Program-made: the position numbers and the translations under genes
Shown here: positions 16,958-25,629 of the stretch, piece by piece
Layout of the letters: every line of letters starts with the position of its first letter
Numbering within the stretch: position 1 is the first letter of the stretch
Notes under the pieces: model-generated
Seen by the model: the letters and a program-made list of their open reading frames with translations, nothing else
What the model was told of the DNA's origin: nothing
The model's database searches: none
DNA from: an uncultured Burkholderiales bacterium
GTDB taxonomy: Bacteria; Pseudomonadota; Gammaproteobacteria; Burkholderiales; Burkholderiaceae_C
Direction: 5' to 3'
Assembly (NCBI GenBank): GCA_903844385.1
Contig: CAIMTJ010000022.1
Span: forward strand, 1-32,604
DNA length: 32,604 nt

Positions 16958-19291
16958 ATGGGAACCCTCATGGAGACGAAAAAACAACCCTCTGCCGCGC
17001 AAAAGGCTTTGCACAAGCTGGGTCTTTTCACGCCTCTTGATATGGCGCTTCACATCCCGTTTCGCTACGAAGACGAGACGGCGCTCACATCCTTGGACAA
17101 AGCCAGAGACGGCCAGTTGATCCAAATTGAAGCGACCATCACCCATCTCGACATCAGCCCCCACCCCAAGCGGCAAATGAAGTTGGAGGTGAGAGATGGC
17201 GCCCAAGCTTGCACGGTTCGGTTTTTCAACGCCTACCCCTCCATGGCCAAGAAGTTGGCGCCCGGCGCGCGCGTGCGTTTGCGCGGCGAGATCAAGGGCG
17301 GGATGTTTGGCTGGACCATGATGCACCCCAGTTTGTCCAGTGCGCAAGAGCCCCTGCCCCAGACCTTGACCCCGGTCTACACCTCCACCGCCGCTTTGCC
17401 GCAGACCTACATTCGCAAAGTGATTGCGAGCGGACTCGCACGCGCCATTCAACGCGGGGAACTTGCCCCCACCATCGATCCGGCGCTGGAGGTGAGTGGG
17501 CTCATGACGCTCAAGGACGCCTTGGTCTTTTTGCACGGGCCCCCGCCCGGCACCGACTTGATGGCATTGGAGCAGCGCGCGCATGCGGCTTGGGACCGGC
17601 TCAAGTCCGACGAGTTGCTGGCCCAACAACTGTCGCAAAACAAAGCCCGCCAAGAGCGTGCCCGCACCCGAGCTGTGGCCTTGGTGGCGAACCCAAGGCC
17701 TGTGCAGGAGACACGGATGGCTCAGTCCAATGGGGTCCATGAGAGCACGGTGGCCGACGCCTTGCGCGCGGCCTTGCCCTTTGAGTTGACCCGTGCGCAA
17801 GCGCGGGTGGTGCAAGAGATCGACCAGGACTTGAAAAAGACCGTCCCCATGCACCGCCTCTTGCAAGGCGATGTGGGCTCGGGAAAAACGGTGGTGGCCG
17901 CCTTGGCAGCAGCGCAATGCGTGGATGCGGGTTGGCAATGCGCGTTGATGGCGCCGACCGAAATTTTGGCGCACCAGCATTTTGAAAAGATCTCGGACTG
18001 GTTGCGCCCGAGCTTGAGTGCGCGCGGCCTCAAAGTGGTCTGGCTCACGGGCAGTCAAAAGAAAGCGGAAAAACAAGCGGCCTTGGCCGATATCGAGTCC
18101 GGGGTGGCGGCCTTGGTGATTGGCACCCATGCGGTGATTCAAGAGCAGGTGCTCTTCAAAAACCTCGCCTTGGCCATCATTGATGAGCAGCACCGCTTTG
18201 GTGTGGCGCAACGCTTGGCCCTGCGACAAAAGAACGCGGGCGTTGAAGTCACCCCCGCCAATGAATCTGAGCTCCAAGGGGCCAGTGGTTTTGAGCCGCA
18301 TTTGCTCATGATGACCGCCACGCCGATTCCACGCACCCTGGCCATGAGTTACTTTGCCGACCTGGATGTCTCCACCTTGGATGAGTTGCCTCCGGGTCGA
18401 ACACCGGTGCTCACCAAGTTGCTGGCCGAGTCTCGTCGCGCCGAACTCATCTCCCGCGTCAAAGCCCAATTGCAAATGGGCCATCAGGTCTACTGGGTGT
18501 GCCCGCTCATTGAAGAGAGTGAAACCCTCGATTTGAGCAACGCCACGCAAACCCACCTGGAGCTCCAAGCTGAGCTGGGCCGCTTGGATGCCCCCCTCTT
18601 TGGGGGCGGGGATGCTCAGACGCCAGATCTGCTGGAGAACCTAGAGCAGCAGGCCAAGCTGACTGATGCACAGCGCCAAAGTCACAACCCTATTGCGACA
18701 CCCTTGGCGAATGGGGCGAGCTTGGCGCCCCCACGCCCCGCGCAGTCTTTCCAGGTCGGTTTGCTGCACTCCAAGATGCATGAACAAGAAAAAAAAGCGG
18801 TCATGCAAGCCTTCAAGTCCGGTGAGCTCCACGTCTTGGTGAGTACCACCGTGATTGAGGTCGGTGTTGATGTGCCCAACGCGAGCTTGATGGTGATCGA
18901 GCACGCCGAGCGCTTTGGACTGAGCCAACTGCACCAATTGAGGGGCCGGGTGGGTCGAGGACGTGCGGCCTCGGCGTGTGTCCTCTTGTACTCGGTGGGC
19001 GAACACGGCCGCCTCTCCGAGCACGCCCAACAGCGGCTCAAAGCGATGAGCCAGACCCAAGACGGTTTTGAGATTGCGCGGCGCGACTTGGAGATCCGTG
19101 GCCCCGGAGAGTTTTTGGGGGCGCGCCAGTCGGGGGCGGCGCTCATGCGATTTGCCGACCCGAGCCAGGACACTTTTTTGCTGGAGTGGGCCCAAGGCCT
19201 GGCGCCCAAACTCTGGGCCCAGGACCCCCAGGCGGCGCAAGCCCACTTGGAGCGTTGGCAGAGCATGCGCGCTGAATACTTAAAAGCTTAG
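16958..19291 (+). CDS. recG: ATP-dependent DNA helicase RecG
   Basis: RecG is a monomeric superfamily 2 helicase that remodels stalled replication forks and Holliday junctions. The 777-residue product has the wedge/OB domain at about residues 55-140 and the helicase core from about 265. Walker A GDVGSGKT is at 304-311, followed by LMAPTEILAHQHF, DEQHRFGVAQR (DEQH from 409), MTATPIPRTLAM, VSTTVIEVGVDVPNA and QLHQLRGRVGRG. The C-terminal DLEIRGPGEFLGARQSG is typical. A 57-residue, Pro/Gln/Ala-rich insertion at about 541-597 separates two helicase-domain-2 segments that are normally close. ATG 16958 or 16970 are both possible starts. oxyR and ubiA follow, a common order in Burkholderiales. Confidence 0.96.
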   Translation: MGTLMETKKQPSAAQKALHKLGLFTPLDMALHIPFRYEDETALTSLDKARDGQLIQIEATITHLDISPHPKRQMKLEVRDGAQACTVRFFNAYPSMAKKLAPGARVRLRGEIKGGMFGWTMMHPSLSSAQEPLPQTLTPVYTSTAALPQTYIRKVIASGLARAIQRGELAPTIDPALEVSGLMTLKDALVFLHGPPPGTDLMALEQRAHAAWDRLKSDELLAQQLSQNKARQERARTRAVALVANPRPVQETRMAQSNGVHESTVADALRAALPFELTRAQARVVQEIDQDLKKTVPMHRLLQGDVGSGKTVVAALAAAQCVDAGWQCALMAPTEILAHQHFEKISDWLRPSLSARGLKVVWLTGSQKKAEKQAALADIESGVAALVIGTHAVIQEQVLFKNLALAIIDEQHRFGVAQRLALRQKNAGVEVTPANESELQGASGFEPHLLMMTATPIPRTLAMSYFADLDVSTLDELPPGRTPVLTKLLAESRRAELISRVKAQLQMGHQVYWVCPLIEESETLDLSNATQTHLELQAELGRLDAPLFGGGDAQTPDLLENLEQQAKLTDAQRQSHNPIATPLANGASLAPPRPAQSFQVGLLHSKMHEQEKKAVMQAFKSGELHVLVSTTVIEVGVDVPNASLMVIEHAERFGLSQLHQLRGRVGRGRAASACVLLYSVGEHGRLSEHAQQRLKAMSQTQDGFEIARRDLEIRGPGEFLGARQSGAALMRFADPSQDTFLLEWAQGLAPKLWAQDPQAAQAHLERWQSMRAEYLKA

Positions 19292-19294
19292 GGT

Positions 19295-19329
19295 CAAAGC
19301 CCAAAGCCCAAAGCCCAAAGCCCAAATCC
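19295..19329. repeat. 7-bp tandem repeat after recG
   Basis: Four perfect copies of CAAAGCC and a fifth, CAAATCC, run head to tail in the recG-oxyR spacer, starting 4 bp after the recG stop. Seven-base units outside coding DNA could vary in number by slippage. No hairpin forms. Confidence 0.85.
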
Positions 19330-19390
19330 AATGGCCCAGCCCTCGCGCTTCTTGTTAGACTTCATGCCCTAGACCAATGAGAGTGTGTCC

Positions 19391-20359
19391 ATGACCTTGA
19401 CCGAATTGAAATACATCGTGGCAGTGGCCAGAGAGCGTCATTTTGGACGGGCTGCGGACGCGTGTTTTGTGTCTCAACCGACTTTGTCGGTGGCCATCAA
19501 AAAGCTCGAAGAGGAGCTCGACCTCAAGCTGTTTGAGCGCAGTGCCAATGAGGTGAGCCCCACCGCCTTGGGTGAAGAGATCGTGCGCCAAGCCCAAAGC
19601 GTGCTCGAGCAAGCCGCCAACATCAAGGAAATTGCCAAGCGCGGCAAGGACCCCTTGGCCGGTCCTTTGAAGCTGGGGGTGATCTACACCATTGGGCCTT
19701 ATTTACTTCCCGAGTTGGTGAGAAATGTGATCGGCATGACGCCGCAAATGCCCTTGGTGCTGCAAGAAAACTTCACCAATAAGCTCTTAGAAATGCTCAG
19801 AACCGGTGAGATCGATTGCGCCATCATGGCCGAGCCCTTTCAAGACGCTGGTTTGGCCTTGTGCCCGCTTTATGACGAACCCTTCTTGGCGGCCTTGCCC
19901 AGTGCTCACCCCTTGGCAAGCCAGCCCAGCATCGGCGCGCAAGAGCTCAAGGACGAGACCTTGCTGCTCTTGGGCAATGGGCACTGTTTTCGCGACCATG
20001 TGCTGGAGGTGTGCCCCGAGTTTGCGCGCTTTGCCAGCCACACCGAGGGCATACGCAAAAGCTTTGAAGGCTCTTCATTGGAGACCATTCGCCACATGGT
20101 GGCCGCGGGCATGGGTGTGACCTTGGTGCCACGCTTGGGCGTGCCAGCCGATGCCTTGGAGCGCCCCGTGAGGAAGAAAAAAGACCTCTCCACCTATGTG
20201 CGCTATTTGCCCATTGTGGACGAGGGCCAACAAGCACCGTCGAGGCGTGTGGTGCTGTGCTGGCGTAAAAGCTTCACCCGTTACGAGGCCATTGCGGCGC
20301 TCAGAAACGCGGTGTATGCGTGTGAGCTCCCTGGTGTCACCCGCCTCACGGCTTCATGA
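19391..20359 (+). CDS. oxyR: hydrogen-peroxide-responsive LysR-type regulator OxyR
   Basis: OxyR senses peroxide through a disulfide switch and activates catalase, alkyl hydroperoxide reductase and related genes. The 322-residue product has the LysR helix-turn-helix at about 18-40 ([20 protein letters not shown]). The effector domain carries the two redox cysteines at positions 199 and 208 in [12 protein letters not shown], the same numbering as E. coli. These cysteines separate OxyR from other LysR regulators. ATG 19391 is preferred to an upstream GTG at 19385. The gene sits 99 bp after recG and 58 bp before ubiA. Confidence 0.95.
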   Translation: MTLTELKYIVAVARERHFGRAADACFVSQPTLSVAIKKLEEELDLKLFERSANEVSPTALGEEIVRQAQSVLEQAANIKEIAKRGKDPLAGPLKLGVIYTIGPYLLPELVRNVIGMTPQMPLVLQENFTNKLLEMLRTGEIDCAIMAEPFQDAGLALCPLYDEPFLAALPSAHPLASQPSIGAQELKDETLLLLGNGHCFRDHVLEVCPEFARFASHTEGIRKSFEGSSLETIRHMVAAGMGVTLVPRLGVPADALERPVRKKKDLSTYVRYLPIVDEGQQAPSRRVVLCWRKSFTRYEAIAALRNAVYACELPGVTRLTAS

Positions 20360-20417
20360 CCCCCTGGGGAACCTTCGCGTCCTTCACAACCTTCGCAACC
20401 TTGGACAGATTGACTCC

Positions 20418-21380
20418 ATGACCCCAAGCGAGATCCCGAGCGAGACCGAGACCGAGACCGAGATCCAGGCCCCATTGCCATGCGAGCCCAGTGAGAGTCG
20501 GCTCGCCCTTTACTTGGACCTCATTCGCTGGAATCGACCCGCGGGTTGGCTCCTTCTTTTGTGGCCGTCGCTCTCGGCCTTGTGGTTGGCCCAAGGCGGC
20601 TGGCCCGGTTGGCACTTGCTCGGTGTCTTTGTCCTGGGGACGATTTTGATGCGCTCGGCCGGTTGTTGCTTGAACGACGTGGCCGATCGGGAGTTTGACC
20701 GCCACGTCAAGCGCACGGCACAGCGTCCCGTGACACGGGGCGCTTTGAGTGTCAAAGAGGCCTTGGGGCTGGGGGGCGTGTTGGCACTCCTCGCGTTCAT
20801 ATTGGTGTGCACCATCAACCGCGCCAGTGTGATGTGGTCCTTGGTGGCCTTGGCCGTGACCTGTGTCTATCCCTACGCCAAACGCGTGGTCTCTATGCCC
20901 CAGGCGGTGCTGGGGGTGGCGTTTAGTTTTGGTATTCCGATGGCCTTTGCGAGCGTGCTCGGCCTTCGAGAGCCAGAGCAGGCGTGGTTTCAAGTGGTGC
21001 CCCTGCAGGCTTGGGGGCTCATGCTGGGCAACATGGCCTGGGTTTTGGCCTACGATACCGAGTACGCCATGGTGGACCGCGATGATGATCTCCATTTGGG
21101 CATGAAAACCTCGGCCATCACCTTGGGTGACTGGGATGTGGTCTTTGTCATGGGGTGCTATGGCCTGTACCTCGCCTCTTGGAGCGCACTCACCGCTCCC
21201 CTGGGTTTGGGGCTGTTTGGGTGGCTCGCTCTTGGGGCCGGTGTCTTACAGGTGTTGGGCCACTTTGTGCTCATTCGCCAAAGAACACGGGAGGGCTGTT
21301 TTTTGGCGTTCCGGCTCAACCATTGGCTGGGCGCCACGCTCTTTGCGGGCATTGTGGCGGGTTTGGCCTGGGGCCACTGA
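20418..21380 (+). CDS. ubiA: 4-hydroxybenzoate polyprenyltransferase UbiA
   Basis: UbiA attaches the polyprenyl chain to 4-hydroxybenzoate in the inner membrane, an early step of ubiquinone synthesis. The 320-residue product has the two Asp-rich motifs that bind Mg and the prenyl diphosphate: [12 protein letters not shown] from Asn86, and [20 protein letters not shown] lies between them. About eight or nine hydrophobic segments are visible. ATG 20418 is chosen because the frame upstream is the reading of oxyR in another phase. Residues 5-14 include a Glu/Thr run from a 6-bp tandem repeat (CGAGAC) at 20441-20464, probably a disordered tail. Confidence 0.93.
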   Translation: MTPSEIPSETETETEIQAPLPCEPSESRLALYLDLIRWNRPAGWLLLLWPSLSALWLAQGGWPGWHLLGVFVLGTILMRSAGCCLNDVADREFDRHVKRTAQRPVTRGALSVKEALGLGGVLALLAFILVCTINRASVMWSLVALAVTCVYPYAKRVVSMPQAVLGVAFSFGIPMAFASVLGLREPEQAWFQVVPLQAWGLMLGNMAWVLAYDTEYAMVDRDDDLHLGMKTSAITLGDWDVVFVMGCYGLYLASWSALTAPLGLGLFGWLALGAGVLQVLGHFVLIRQRTREGCFLAFRLNHWLGATLFAGIVAGLAWGH

Positions 21381-21397
21381 ACGAGCGCTCGATCGAC

Positions 21398-21426
21398 GAG
21401 TGGATGAGTGGATGAGTGGATGAGTG
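21398..21426. repeat. 8-bp tandem repeat after ubiA
   Basis: Three full copies of GAGTGGAT, at 21398-21405, 21406-21413 and 21414-21421, are followed by a partial GAGTG. They lie 17 bp past the ubiA stop and just before the minus-strand terminator. Confidence 0.85.
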
Positions 21427-21430
21427 CCAG

Positions 21431-21455
21431 AAAAAAGGCCATCTCACGATGGCCT
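21431..21455 (-). terminator. Rho-independent terminator of the small Lys-rich protein gene
   Basis: Read on the minus strand, AGGCCATC-GTGA-GATGGCCT forms a perfect 8-bp stem with a 4-base loop at 21455-21436, directly followed by a run of T complementary to 21431-21436. It lies 51 bp past the stop of the 80-residue gene. It could also stop transcripts arriving from ubiA, but the T-run is on the minus side. Confidence 0.88.
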
Positions 21456-21506
21456 CTCTAGGGGTGAGCTCGCGTCAAGCTCTCATCCAGTTTCCTGGGC
21501 AGGACA

Positions 21507-21749
21507 TCAGCTGGCGGTTTCAGCCTTTTTCTTTTTGCTGTGCTTTTTCTTTTTGGCTTTGTGCGCTTTTTTGCCTTCGCCCGTGCTGGCAGCAACTGGG
21601 CTGGCACTCGGTGCAGCAGCAGGCGCGGCTGCTGGAGACGCAGTGGGTGCGGCAGTCGGTGCGCCCGCGGGTGCAGGCGTCTGAGCAGACGCATTCACTG
21701 AAAACGCGAGGACACTGGTGCTGAGTAAAAAGGCGAGAAGTTTGTTCAT
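21507..21749 (-). CDS. small secreted protein with Ala/Pro linker and Lys-rich tail
   Basis: The product is 80 residues from ATG 21749; a longer in-frame reading to 21899 has no sensible start. MNKLLAFLLSTSVLAFSVNA is a signal peptide, with cleavage near ASA-QT. Residues 23-57 are almost entirely Ala, Pro, Ser, Thr and Gly. Residues 59-76 contain 11 lysines and two histidines (KKAHKAKKKKHSKKKK). The mature peptide is therefore disordered and very basic. Similar small Ala/Pro/Lys proteins exist in many Burkholderiales without a known role; binding to anionic envelope polymers is only a guess. A strong terminator follows, which argues that the gene is really expressed. Confidence 0.7.
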   Translation of the reverse strand: MNKLLAFLLSTSVLAFSVNASAQTPAPAGAPTAAPTASPAAAPAAAPSASPVAASTGEGKKAHKAKKKKHSKKKKAETAS

Positions 21750-21847
21750 GGGTGTTGTACCTAAAAAAGAAAAGACCCCTGTATTTTCGCATTGAATTGG
21801 TGCAGCTCCCCCATTCACGCCCTGCAAACCCTTGCGAAGCATCAAAA

Positions 21848-22744
21848 TCAGTGACCGAACTCCACACCCAGCGCCTGGGCGCGGCGGTGAGCGGCCCACA
21901 TGGCCGCTTGAAAGTGTTCCCCCAGCGCCTCATGATTCATGTGATCCAAGGCCGCTTGGGTGGTGCCGCCCTTGGAGGTCACACGCTCACGCAGCACAGC
22001 GGGTGTCTCCGCGCTTTGGGCGGCCAGCTGGCCCGCGCCCACCAAGGTGCCGATGGCCAATTGCTTGGCTGCTTGGCTGGAGAGCCCCATGCTCTCGCCA
22101 GCACTGCACATGGCCTCTAGAAAATAAAAGACATAGGCCGGCCCTGAGCCTGAAATGGCCGTGACGGCGTCCAGTAAGGATTCGTTGGGCAGCCAAAGCC
22201 ACTCGCCCGTGCTTTGCAAGACGGCTTCAATGAGTGATTTGTCCTCTGGACTCACGGCTGCATTGGCAAAAAGCCCGGTCTGCCCCAGACCCACCAAGGC
22301 GGGCGTGTTGGGCATGGCGCGCACCAGACGGGGTGCTTGAAGCCACTCGGCCAGGCTCGTCATGGTGATGCCCGCGGCCACGCTCAGGTGCAAGGCCTTG
22401 TGGGTCCACGGGGCGACTTCTTGGGCGGCGGCCTTGAAGACTTGTGGCTTGACCGCCCATATGACCAAGTCCGCCTGCGATAAAAAGGCCGCGGGCTCAG
22501 CCCAAACCTGCACGCCAAGAGGCTCCAGGTGTTGGCGCTGCGACGCCAAGGGCTCAATCACGTGCAGTCGGTGGGCCGCAAAGCCGCTTTTGAGTAAGCC
22601 CCCCAAGATGGCGCTGGCCATATTGCCCCCGCCCACAAAGGCGATGGTGTGGTGGCTCGCGTCTCTTGGGCTGGCCGTTGACGTCAAGTCTAGGCTCGTG
22701 GGTGTGGACGGGACGGCTGTGGCATGGGGGACAGGATGGGGCAT
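21848..22744 (-). CDS. proC: pyrroline-5-carboxylate reductase
   Basis: ProC reduces 1-pyrroline-5-carboxylate to proline with NAD(P)H. The 298-residue product has the Rossmann motif FVGGGNMASAILGGLL starting near residue 36, then VIWAVKPQVF, RAMPNTPALVGLG, AISGSGPAYVFYFLEAM and the C-terminal signature VTSKGGTTQAALDHM. About 30 extra residues rich in Pro, Ser and Thr precede the fold. They come from a region next to a 12-bp tandem repeat that overlaps the start codon. No Shine-Dalgarno is visible before the ATG. proC is commonly beside yggS, but here it is divergent from the ribosomal operon. Confidence 0.95.
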   Translation of the reverse strand: MPHPVPHATAVPSTPTSLDLTSTASPRDASHHTIAFVGGGNMASAILGGLLKSGFAAHRLHVIEPLASQRQHLEPLGVQVWAEPAAFLSQADLVIWAVKPQVFKAAAQEVAPWTHKALHLSVAAGITMTSLAEWLQAPRLVRAMPNTPALVGLGQTGLFANAAVSPEDKSLIEAVLQSTGEWLWLPNESLLDAVTAISGSGPAYVFYFLEAMCSAGESMGLSSQAAKQLAIGTLVGAGQLAAQSAETPAVLRERVTSKGGTTQAALDHMNHEALGEHFQAAMWAAHRRAQALGVEFGH

Positions 22745-22789
22745 GGGTCAAGTCACGGGTCAAGTTATGGGCCAAGTCATGGGCCAAGT
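22742..22789. repeat. four 12-bp tandem repeats overlapping the proC start
   Basis: Read on the plus strand, the units are CATGGGTCAAGT (22742-22753), CACGGGTCAAGT (22754-22765), TATGGGCCAAGT (22766-22777) and CATGGGCCAAGT (22778-22789). The first contains the complement of the proC start codon. They differ only at positions 1, 3 and 7 of the unit. Confidence 0.88.
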
Positions 22790-22792
22790 CAA
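22764..22792 (-). promoter_or_regulatory. candidate proC promoter inside the tandem repeats
   Basis: On the minus strand, TTGACT (plus 22787-22792) is followed after exactly 17 bp by CATAAC (plus 22764-22769). The predicted start of transcription would be about 12 bp before the proC ATG, giving an almost leaderless mRNA. The -35 matches consensus at five of six bases and the -10 at four of six. Confidence 0.4.
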
Positions 22793-22909
22793 TGGAGTGG
22801 GGGGTGCTGGCTGGGGCCTTGGCAGCCCAAGTGTGGGTAAAAACGCACAACCCAATTATCGCTGTAAATGTAAACGGGGGAGGAAATTGGACAAGAAATG
22901 CGCAAGGGG

Positions 22910-22938
22910 TTGACGCGGGTACTGAAATCCTTCATAAT
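22910..22938 (+). promoter_or_regulatory. spc-alpha operon promoter
   Basis: TTGACG at 22910-22915 and CATAAT at 22933-22938 are separated by exactly 17 bp, and each differs from consensus by one base. Transcription should start near 22945 and give a leader of about 150 nt before rplN. Confidence 0.8.
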
Positions 22939-22942
22939 CGAG

Positions 22943-23096
22943 GGCTCTGCTCAAAAAGCAGGAATCTTCCCCAAACAAAATTGCCTTGAGCCATGGTGTT
23001 CAAAGCGAGGATGGCGGGTCCAAGACTGATTAGGACGAGAGTGGATGCATCTGCATCGACCCTTTCCCCCTAGTACAAGTTGGGAATTAACAGAAA
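22943..23096 (+). promoter_or_regulatory. structured leader of the spc operon
   Basis: Near the predicted 5' end, CTGCT (22947-22951) pairs with AGCAG (22957-22961). GGCTC (22943-22947) could instead pair with GAGCC (22988-22992). GATGCA and TGCATC at 23044-23057 form a tight hairpin 40 bp before rplN. The rplN start has only a weak ribosome binding site. Control by a ribosomal protein is possible but not shown. Confidence 0.4.
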
Positions 23097-23465
23097 ATGA
23101 TCCAGACAGAATCTCGATTAGAGGTTGCCGACAACACGGGCGCCAAGTCCGTGCTTTGCATCAAGGTGCTTGGTGGTTCCAAGCGTCGTTATGCCAGCGT
23201 TGGTGACGTCATCAAAGTAACCATCAAAGAAGCCGCTCCCCGTGGCCGCGTTAAAAAAGGCGAGGTCTACAGTGCCGTGGTGGTTCGCACCGCCAAAGGC
23301 ATCCGTCGCTCAGACGGCTCTTTGGTGAAATTCGATGGCAACGCAGCCGTGTTGCTCAACAACAAACTAGAGCCCATTGGCACTCGTATCTTTGGCCCCG
23401 TCACGCGTGAATTGCGTAACGAGCGTTTCATGAAGATCGTGTCTTTGGCGCCTGAAGTTCTGTAA
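23097..23465 (+). CDS. rplN: 50S ribosomal protein L14
   Basis: The 122-residue protein has the L14 signature: it begins [17 protein letters not shown], continues with [13 protein letters not shown] and [14 protein letters not shown], and ends [13 protein letters not shown]14 lies at the subunit interface near L19 and binds 23S rRNA domain VI. It is the first gene of the operon, reached by the promoter about 150 bp upstream, and is followed by rplX after 11 bp. Confidence 0.98.
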   Translation: MIQTESRLEVADNTGAKSVLCIKVLGGSKRRYASVGDVIKVTIKEAAPRGRVKKGEVYSAVVVRTAKGIRRSDGSLVKFDGNAAVLLNNKLEPIGTRIFGPVTRELRNERFMKIVSLAPEVL

Positions 23466-23476
23466 GGAATAGGGCC

Positions 23477-23797
23477 ATGAACAAGATTCGCAAAGGTGAC
23501 GAAATCGTTGTCCTCGCAGGACGCGATAAGGGCAAGCGCGGCAAAGTCGTGCTTCGCAAAGACGAGAGCCACGTGGTGGTTGAGGGCATCAATTTGGTGA
23601 AAAAGCACACCAAGCCCAACCCCATGGCTGGACAAGAAGGTGGCATTGTTGAAAAAAGCATGCCCATTCACCAGTCCAATGTGGCCATTTTCAATGCGCA
23701 GACCGGCAAGGCCGATCGCGTGGGAATCAAATTACTCGCCGATGGCAAGAAGGTTCGCGTCTTCAAGTCCAGCGGTGAAGAAATCAAGGTGGCATGA
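23477..23797 (+). CDS. rplX: 50S ribosomal protein L24
   Basis: The 106-residue protein has the KOW motif near its N-terminus ([19 protein letters not shown]) and the typical [13 protein letters not shown] and [11 protein letters not shown]24 is an early assembly initiator of the large subunit, near the exit tunnel. Its TGA overlaps the rplE start codon at 23794 (ATGA), so translation is coupled. Confidence 0.98.
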   Translation: MNKIRKGDEIVVLAGRDKGKRGKVVLRKDESHVVVEGINLVKKHTKPNPMAGQEGGIVEKSMPIHQSNVAIFNAQTGKADRVGIKLLADGKKVRVFKSSGEEIKVA

Positions 23798-24339
23798 GCA
23801 TGGCACGTCTACAACAGTTTTACCGTGAAAAACTCGTCCCCGAGTTGATCGCCAAGTTTGGATATAAGTCACCCATGCAAGTGCCCCGTCTGACCAAGAT
23901 CACGCTCAACATGGGTGTGAGCGAGGCAGTCGCCGACAAAAAGGTGATGGACGCCGCGGTGGGGGATCTCACCAAAATTGCCGGCCAAAAACCCGTCGTG
24001 ACCGTGGCCAAAAAAGCCATTGCGGGCTTCAAGATCCGTGAGGGCCAAGCGATTGGTTGCATGGTGACCTTGCGCGGCGTGCAGATGTATGAATTCTTGG
24101 ACCGTTTTGTCACGATCGCTTTGCCCCGTGTGCGCGACTTTCGTGGTATTTCAGGTCGCGCCTTTGATGGCCGTGGAAACTACAACATCGGCGTGAAAGA
24201 GCAAATCATTTTCCCTGAAATCGAGTACGACAAGGTTGACGCCTTGCGCGGTCTCAACATCAGCATCACCACAACGGCTAAAAACGATGAAGAGTGCAAG
24301 GCGCTACTCACCGGATTCCGTTTCCCGTTTAAGAACTGA
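23794..24339 (+). CDS. rplE: 50S ribosomal protein L5
   Basis: The protein has 181 residues from ATG 23794 or 179 from ATG 23800, the more typical MARLQQFY start. Motifs include [31 protein letters not shown] and the C-terminal [11 protein letters not shown]5 binds 5S rRNA and contacts S13 and the P-site tRNA. In E. coli the start of rplE is where S8 represses the spc operon; I did not find a clear S8 site here. Confidence 0.98.
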   Translation: MSMARLQQFYREKLVPELIAKFGYKSPMQVPRLTKITLNMGVSEAVADKKVMDAAVGDLTKIAGQKPVVTVAKKAIAGFKIREGQAIGCMVTLRGVQMYEFLDRFVTIALPRVRDFRGISGRAFDGRGNYNIGVKEQIIFPEIEYDKVDALRGLNISITTTAKNDEECKALLTGFRFPFKN

Positions 24340-24347
24340 GGTGACAC

Positions 24348-24653
24348 GTGGCTAAAGTAGCATTGATCGAGCGCGAGCTCAAGCGTGATAGATTGGTGGC
24401 AAAGTATGCAAAGAAATACGCTGAATTGAAGGCGATTGCAAACTCTGCCAAGCATCCTGATGAGGAGCGCATGGCGGCTCGCTTGGAGCTGCAAAAGTTT
24501 CCACGCAACGCCTACCCGACTCGTCAGCGTAACCGTTGCGAAATCACGGGTCGTCCTCGCGGAACATTCCGTCAGTTTGGTTTAGGTCGCGCCAAGGTGC
24601 GGGAGATGGCTTTTCAAGGCAACATCCCCGGTATCACCAAGGCCAGCTGGTAA
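24348..24653 (+). CDS. rpsN: 30S ribosomal protein S14
   Basis: The 101-residue protein begins at a GTG with GAGGTG just upstream. [17 protein letters not shown] and [19 protein letters not shown] identify the long zinc-free (C-minus) form: the two C-x2-C pairs of the zinc form are absent, and only one Cys is present. S14 sits in the head of the small subunit. Confidence 0.98.
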   Translation: MAKVALIERELKRDRLVAKYAKKYAELKAIANSAKHPDEERMAARLELQKFPRNAYPTRQRNRCEITGRPRGTFRQFGLGRAKVREMAFQGNIPGITKASW

Positions 24654-24673
24654 TAAGGCAGGAGCAATTCAAC

Positions 24674-25069
24674 ATGAGCATGAGTGACCCTATCGCCGAC
24701 CTGCTGACACGCATTCGCAATGCGCAGATGGTTGCAAAACCCACAGTCAGTGTCCCCTCTTCCAAAGTGAAGGTGGCCATTGCCCAGGTTCTTAAAGAAG
24801 AAGGCTACATCGATGGCTTTCAAATCAAAACCGACGCCGGTAAAACTGAGCTCTTGATTGATCTCAAGTACTACGCCGGTCGTCCTGTCATCGAGCGCAT
24901 TGAGCGCGTGAGCCGTCCAGGCCTGCGCGTCTACAAAGGCCGAGATGCCATCCCTCAAGTCATGAACGGCTTGGGTGTTGCCATTGTGACCACGCCCAAG
25001 GGCGTGATGACTGATCGCAAAGCGCGCGCTACCGGTGTCGGTGGTGAAGTGCTTTGTTACGTTGCGTAA
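24674..25069 (+). CDS. rpsH: 30S ribosomal protein S8
   Basis: The 131-residue protein starts [18 protein letters not shown] at ATG 24674, preceded by GGAG at 24661-24664. The longer open frame from 24536 is the out-of-phase reading of rpsN. Internal motifs are [20 protein letters not shown] and GLRVYKG. The C-terminus ends in [17 protein letters not shown]8 binds central-domain 16S rRNA and is the translational repressor of the spc operon in E. coli. Confidence 0.98.
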   Translation: MSMSDPIADLLTRIRNAQMVAKPTVSVPSSKVKVAIAQVLKEEGYIDGFQIKTDAGKTELLIDLKYYAGRPVIERIERVSRPGLRVYKGRDAIPQVMNGLGVAIVTTPKGVMTDRKARATGVGGEVLCYVA

Positions 25070-25084
25070 GGCAGGAGAAAGACA

Positions 25085-25618
25085 ATGTCTAGAGTAGCAA
25101 AAATGCCTGTCGCCATTCCCCAGGGAGTGGACGTGACGATGGCAGCAGAACACATCACCGTCAAAGGTGCGGGCGGCACCTTGAGTGTCGCCGCCAACGC
25201 CTTGGTCAAGGTGGTCAACGAAGCCGGGCACATGACGTTTGTGCCTGCCGACGAGTCACGCCAAGCCAATGCCATGAGTGGCACGATGCGCCAGTTGGTC
25301 AACAACATGGTGATCGGTGTGACCAAGGGCTTTGAGAAAAAACTCAATTTGGTGGGCGTGGGCTACAAGGCCGCTGCCACCGGTAACAAATTGAACTTGA
25401 CGGTGGGTTACTCCCACCCGGTCAACATCGATATGCCCTCGGGCATCAAGGTCGAGACCCCATTGCCCACTGAGATTTTGATCAAAGGCGCAGACCGTCA
25501 ACGCGTGGGTCAAATCGCCGCTGAGATTCGTGCTGTTCGTCCTCCTGAGCCCTACAAAGGCAAGGGCATCCGTTACTCGGATGAGAAGATCACGATCAAA
25601 GAGACCAAGAAGAAATAA
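25085..25618 (+). CDS. rplF: 50S ribosomal protein L6
   Basis: The 177-residue protein has two similar L6 domains. It starts [17 protein letters not shown] and carries [26 protein letters not shown] and the highly conserved [16 protein letters not shown] near the C-terminus. L6 lies near the GTPase-associated centre. GGAG precedes the ATG. Confidence 0.98.
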   Translation: MSRVAKMPVAIPQGVDVTMAAEHITVKGAGGTLSVAANALVKVVNEAGHMTFVPADESRQANAMSGTMRQLVNNMVIGVTKGFEKKLNLVGVGYKAAATGNKLNLTVGYSHPVNIDMPSGIKVETPLPTEILIKGADRQRVGQIAAEIRAVRPPEPYKGKGIRYSDEKITIKETKKK

Positions 25619-25629
25619 GGAGCTGCATC

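Larger units (their letters stand above)
22745..23096. other. divergent proC-rplN spacer
   Basis: This 352-bp spacer contains, left to right: the 12-bp repeats with the candidate proC promoter; a G-rich stretch with no clear element at about 22795-22840; an A+T-rich stretch at about 22850-22890; the strong ribosomal operon promoter at 22910-22938; and an rplN leader of about 150 nt. I see no small gene. The last rpsQ-like gene expected upstream of rplN in the common gene order is absent. Confidence 0.7.

Noticed and set aside
16754-18568. A 600-codon open frame on the minus strand, continuous with queA, opposite recG
   Set aside because: It is the complement of recG, which has every helicase motif. 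Its translation is rich in His, Gly, Gln and Arg without domain structure. High G+C codon use leaves the opposite strand free of stops.
20196-20417. N-terminal extension of UbiA by 74 residues
   Set aside because: It overlaps the end of oxyR in another phase and lacks membrane character; ATG 20418 gives the family length.
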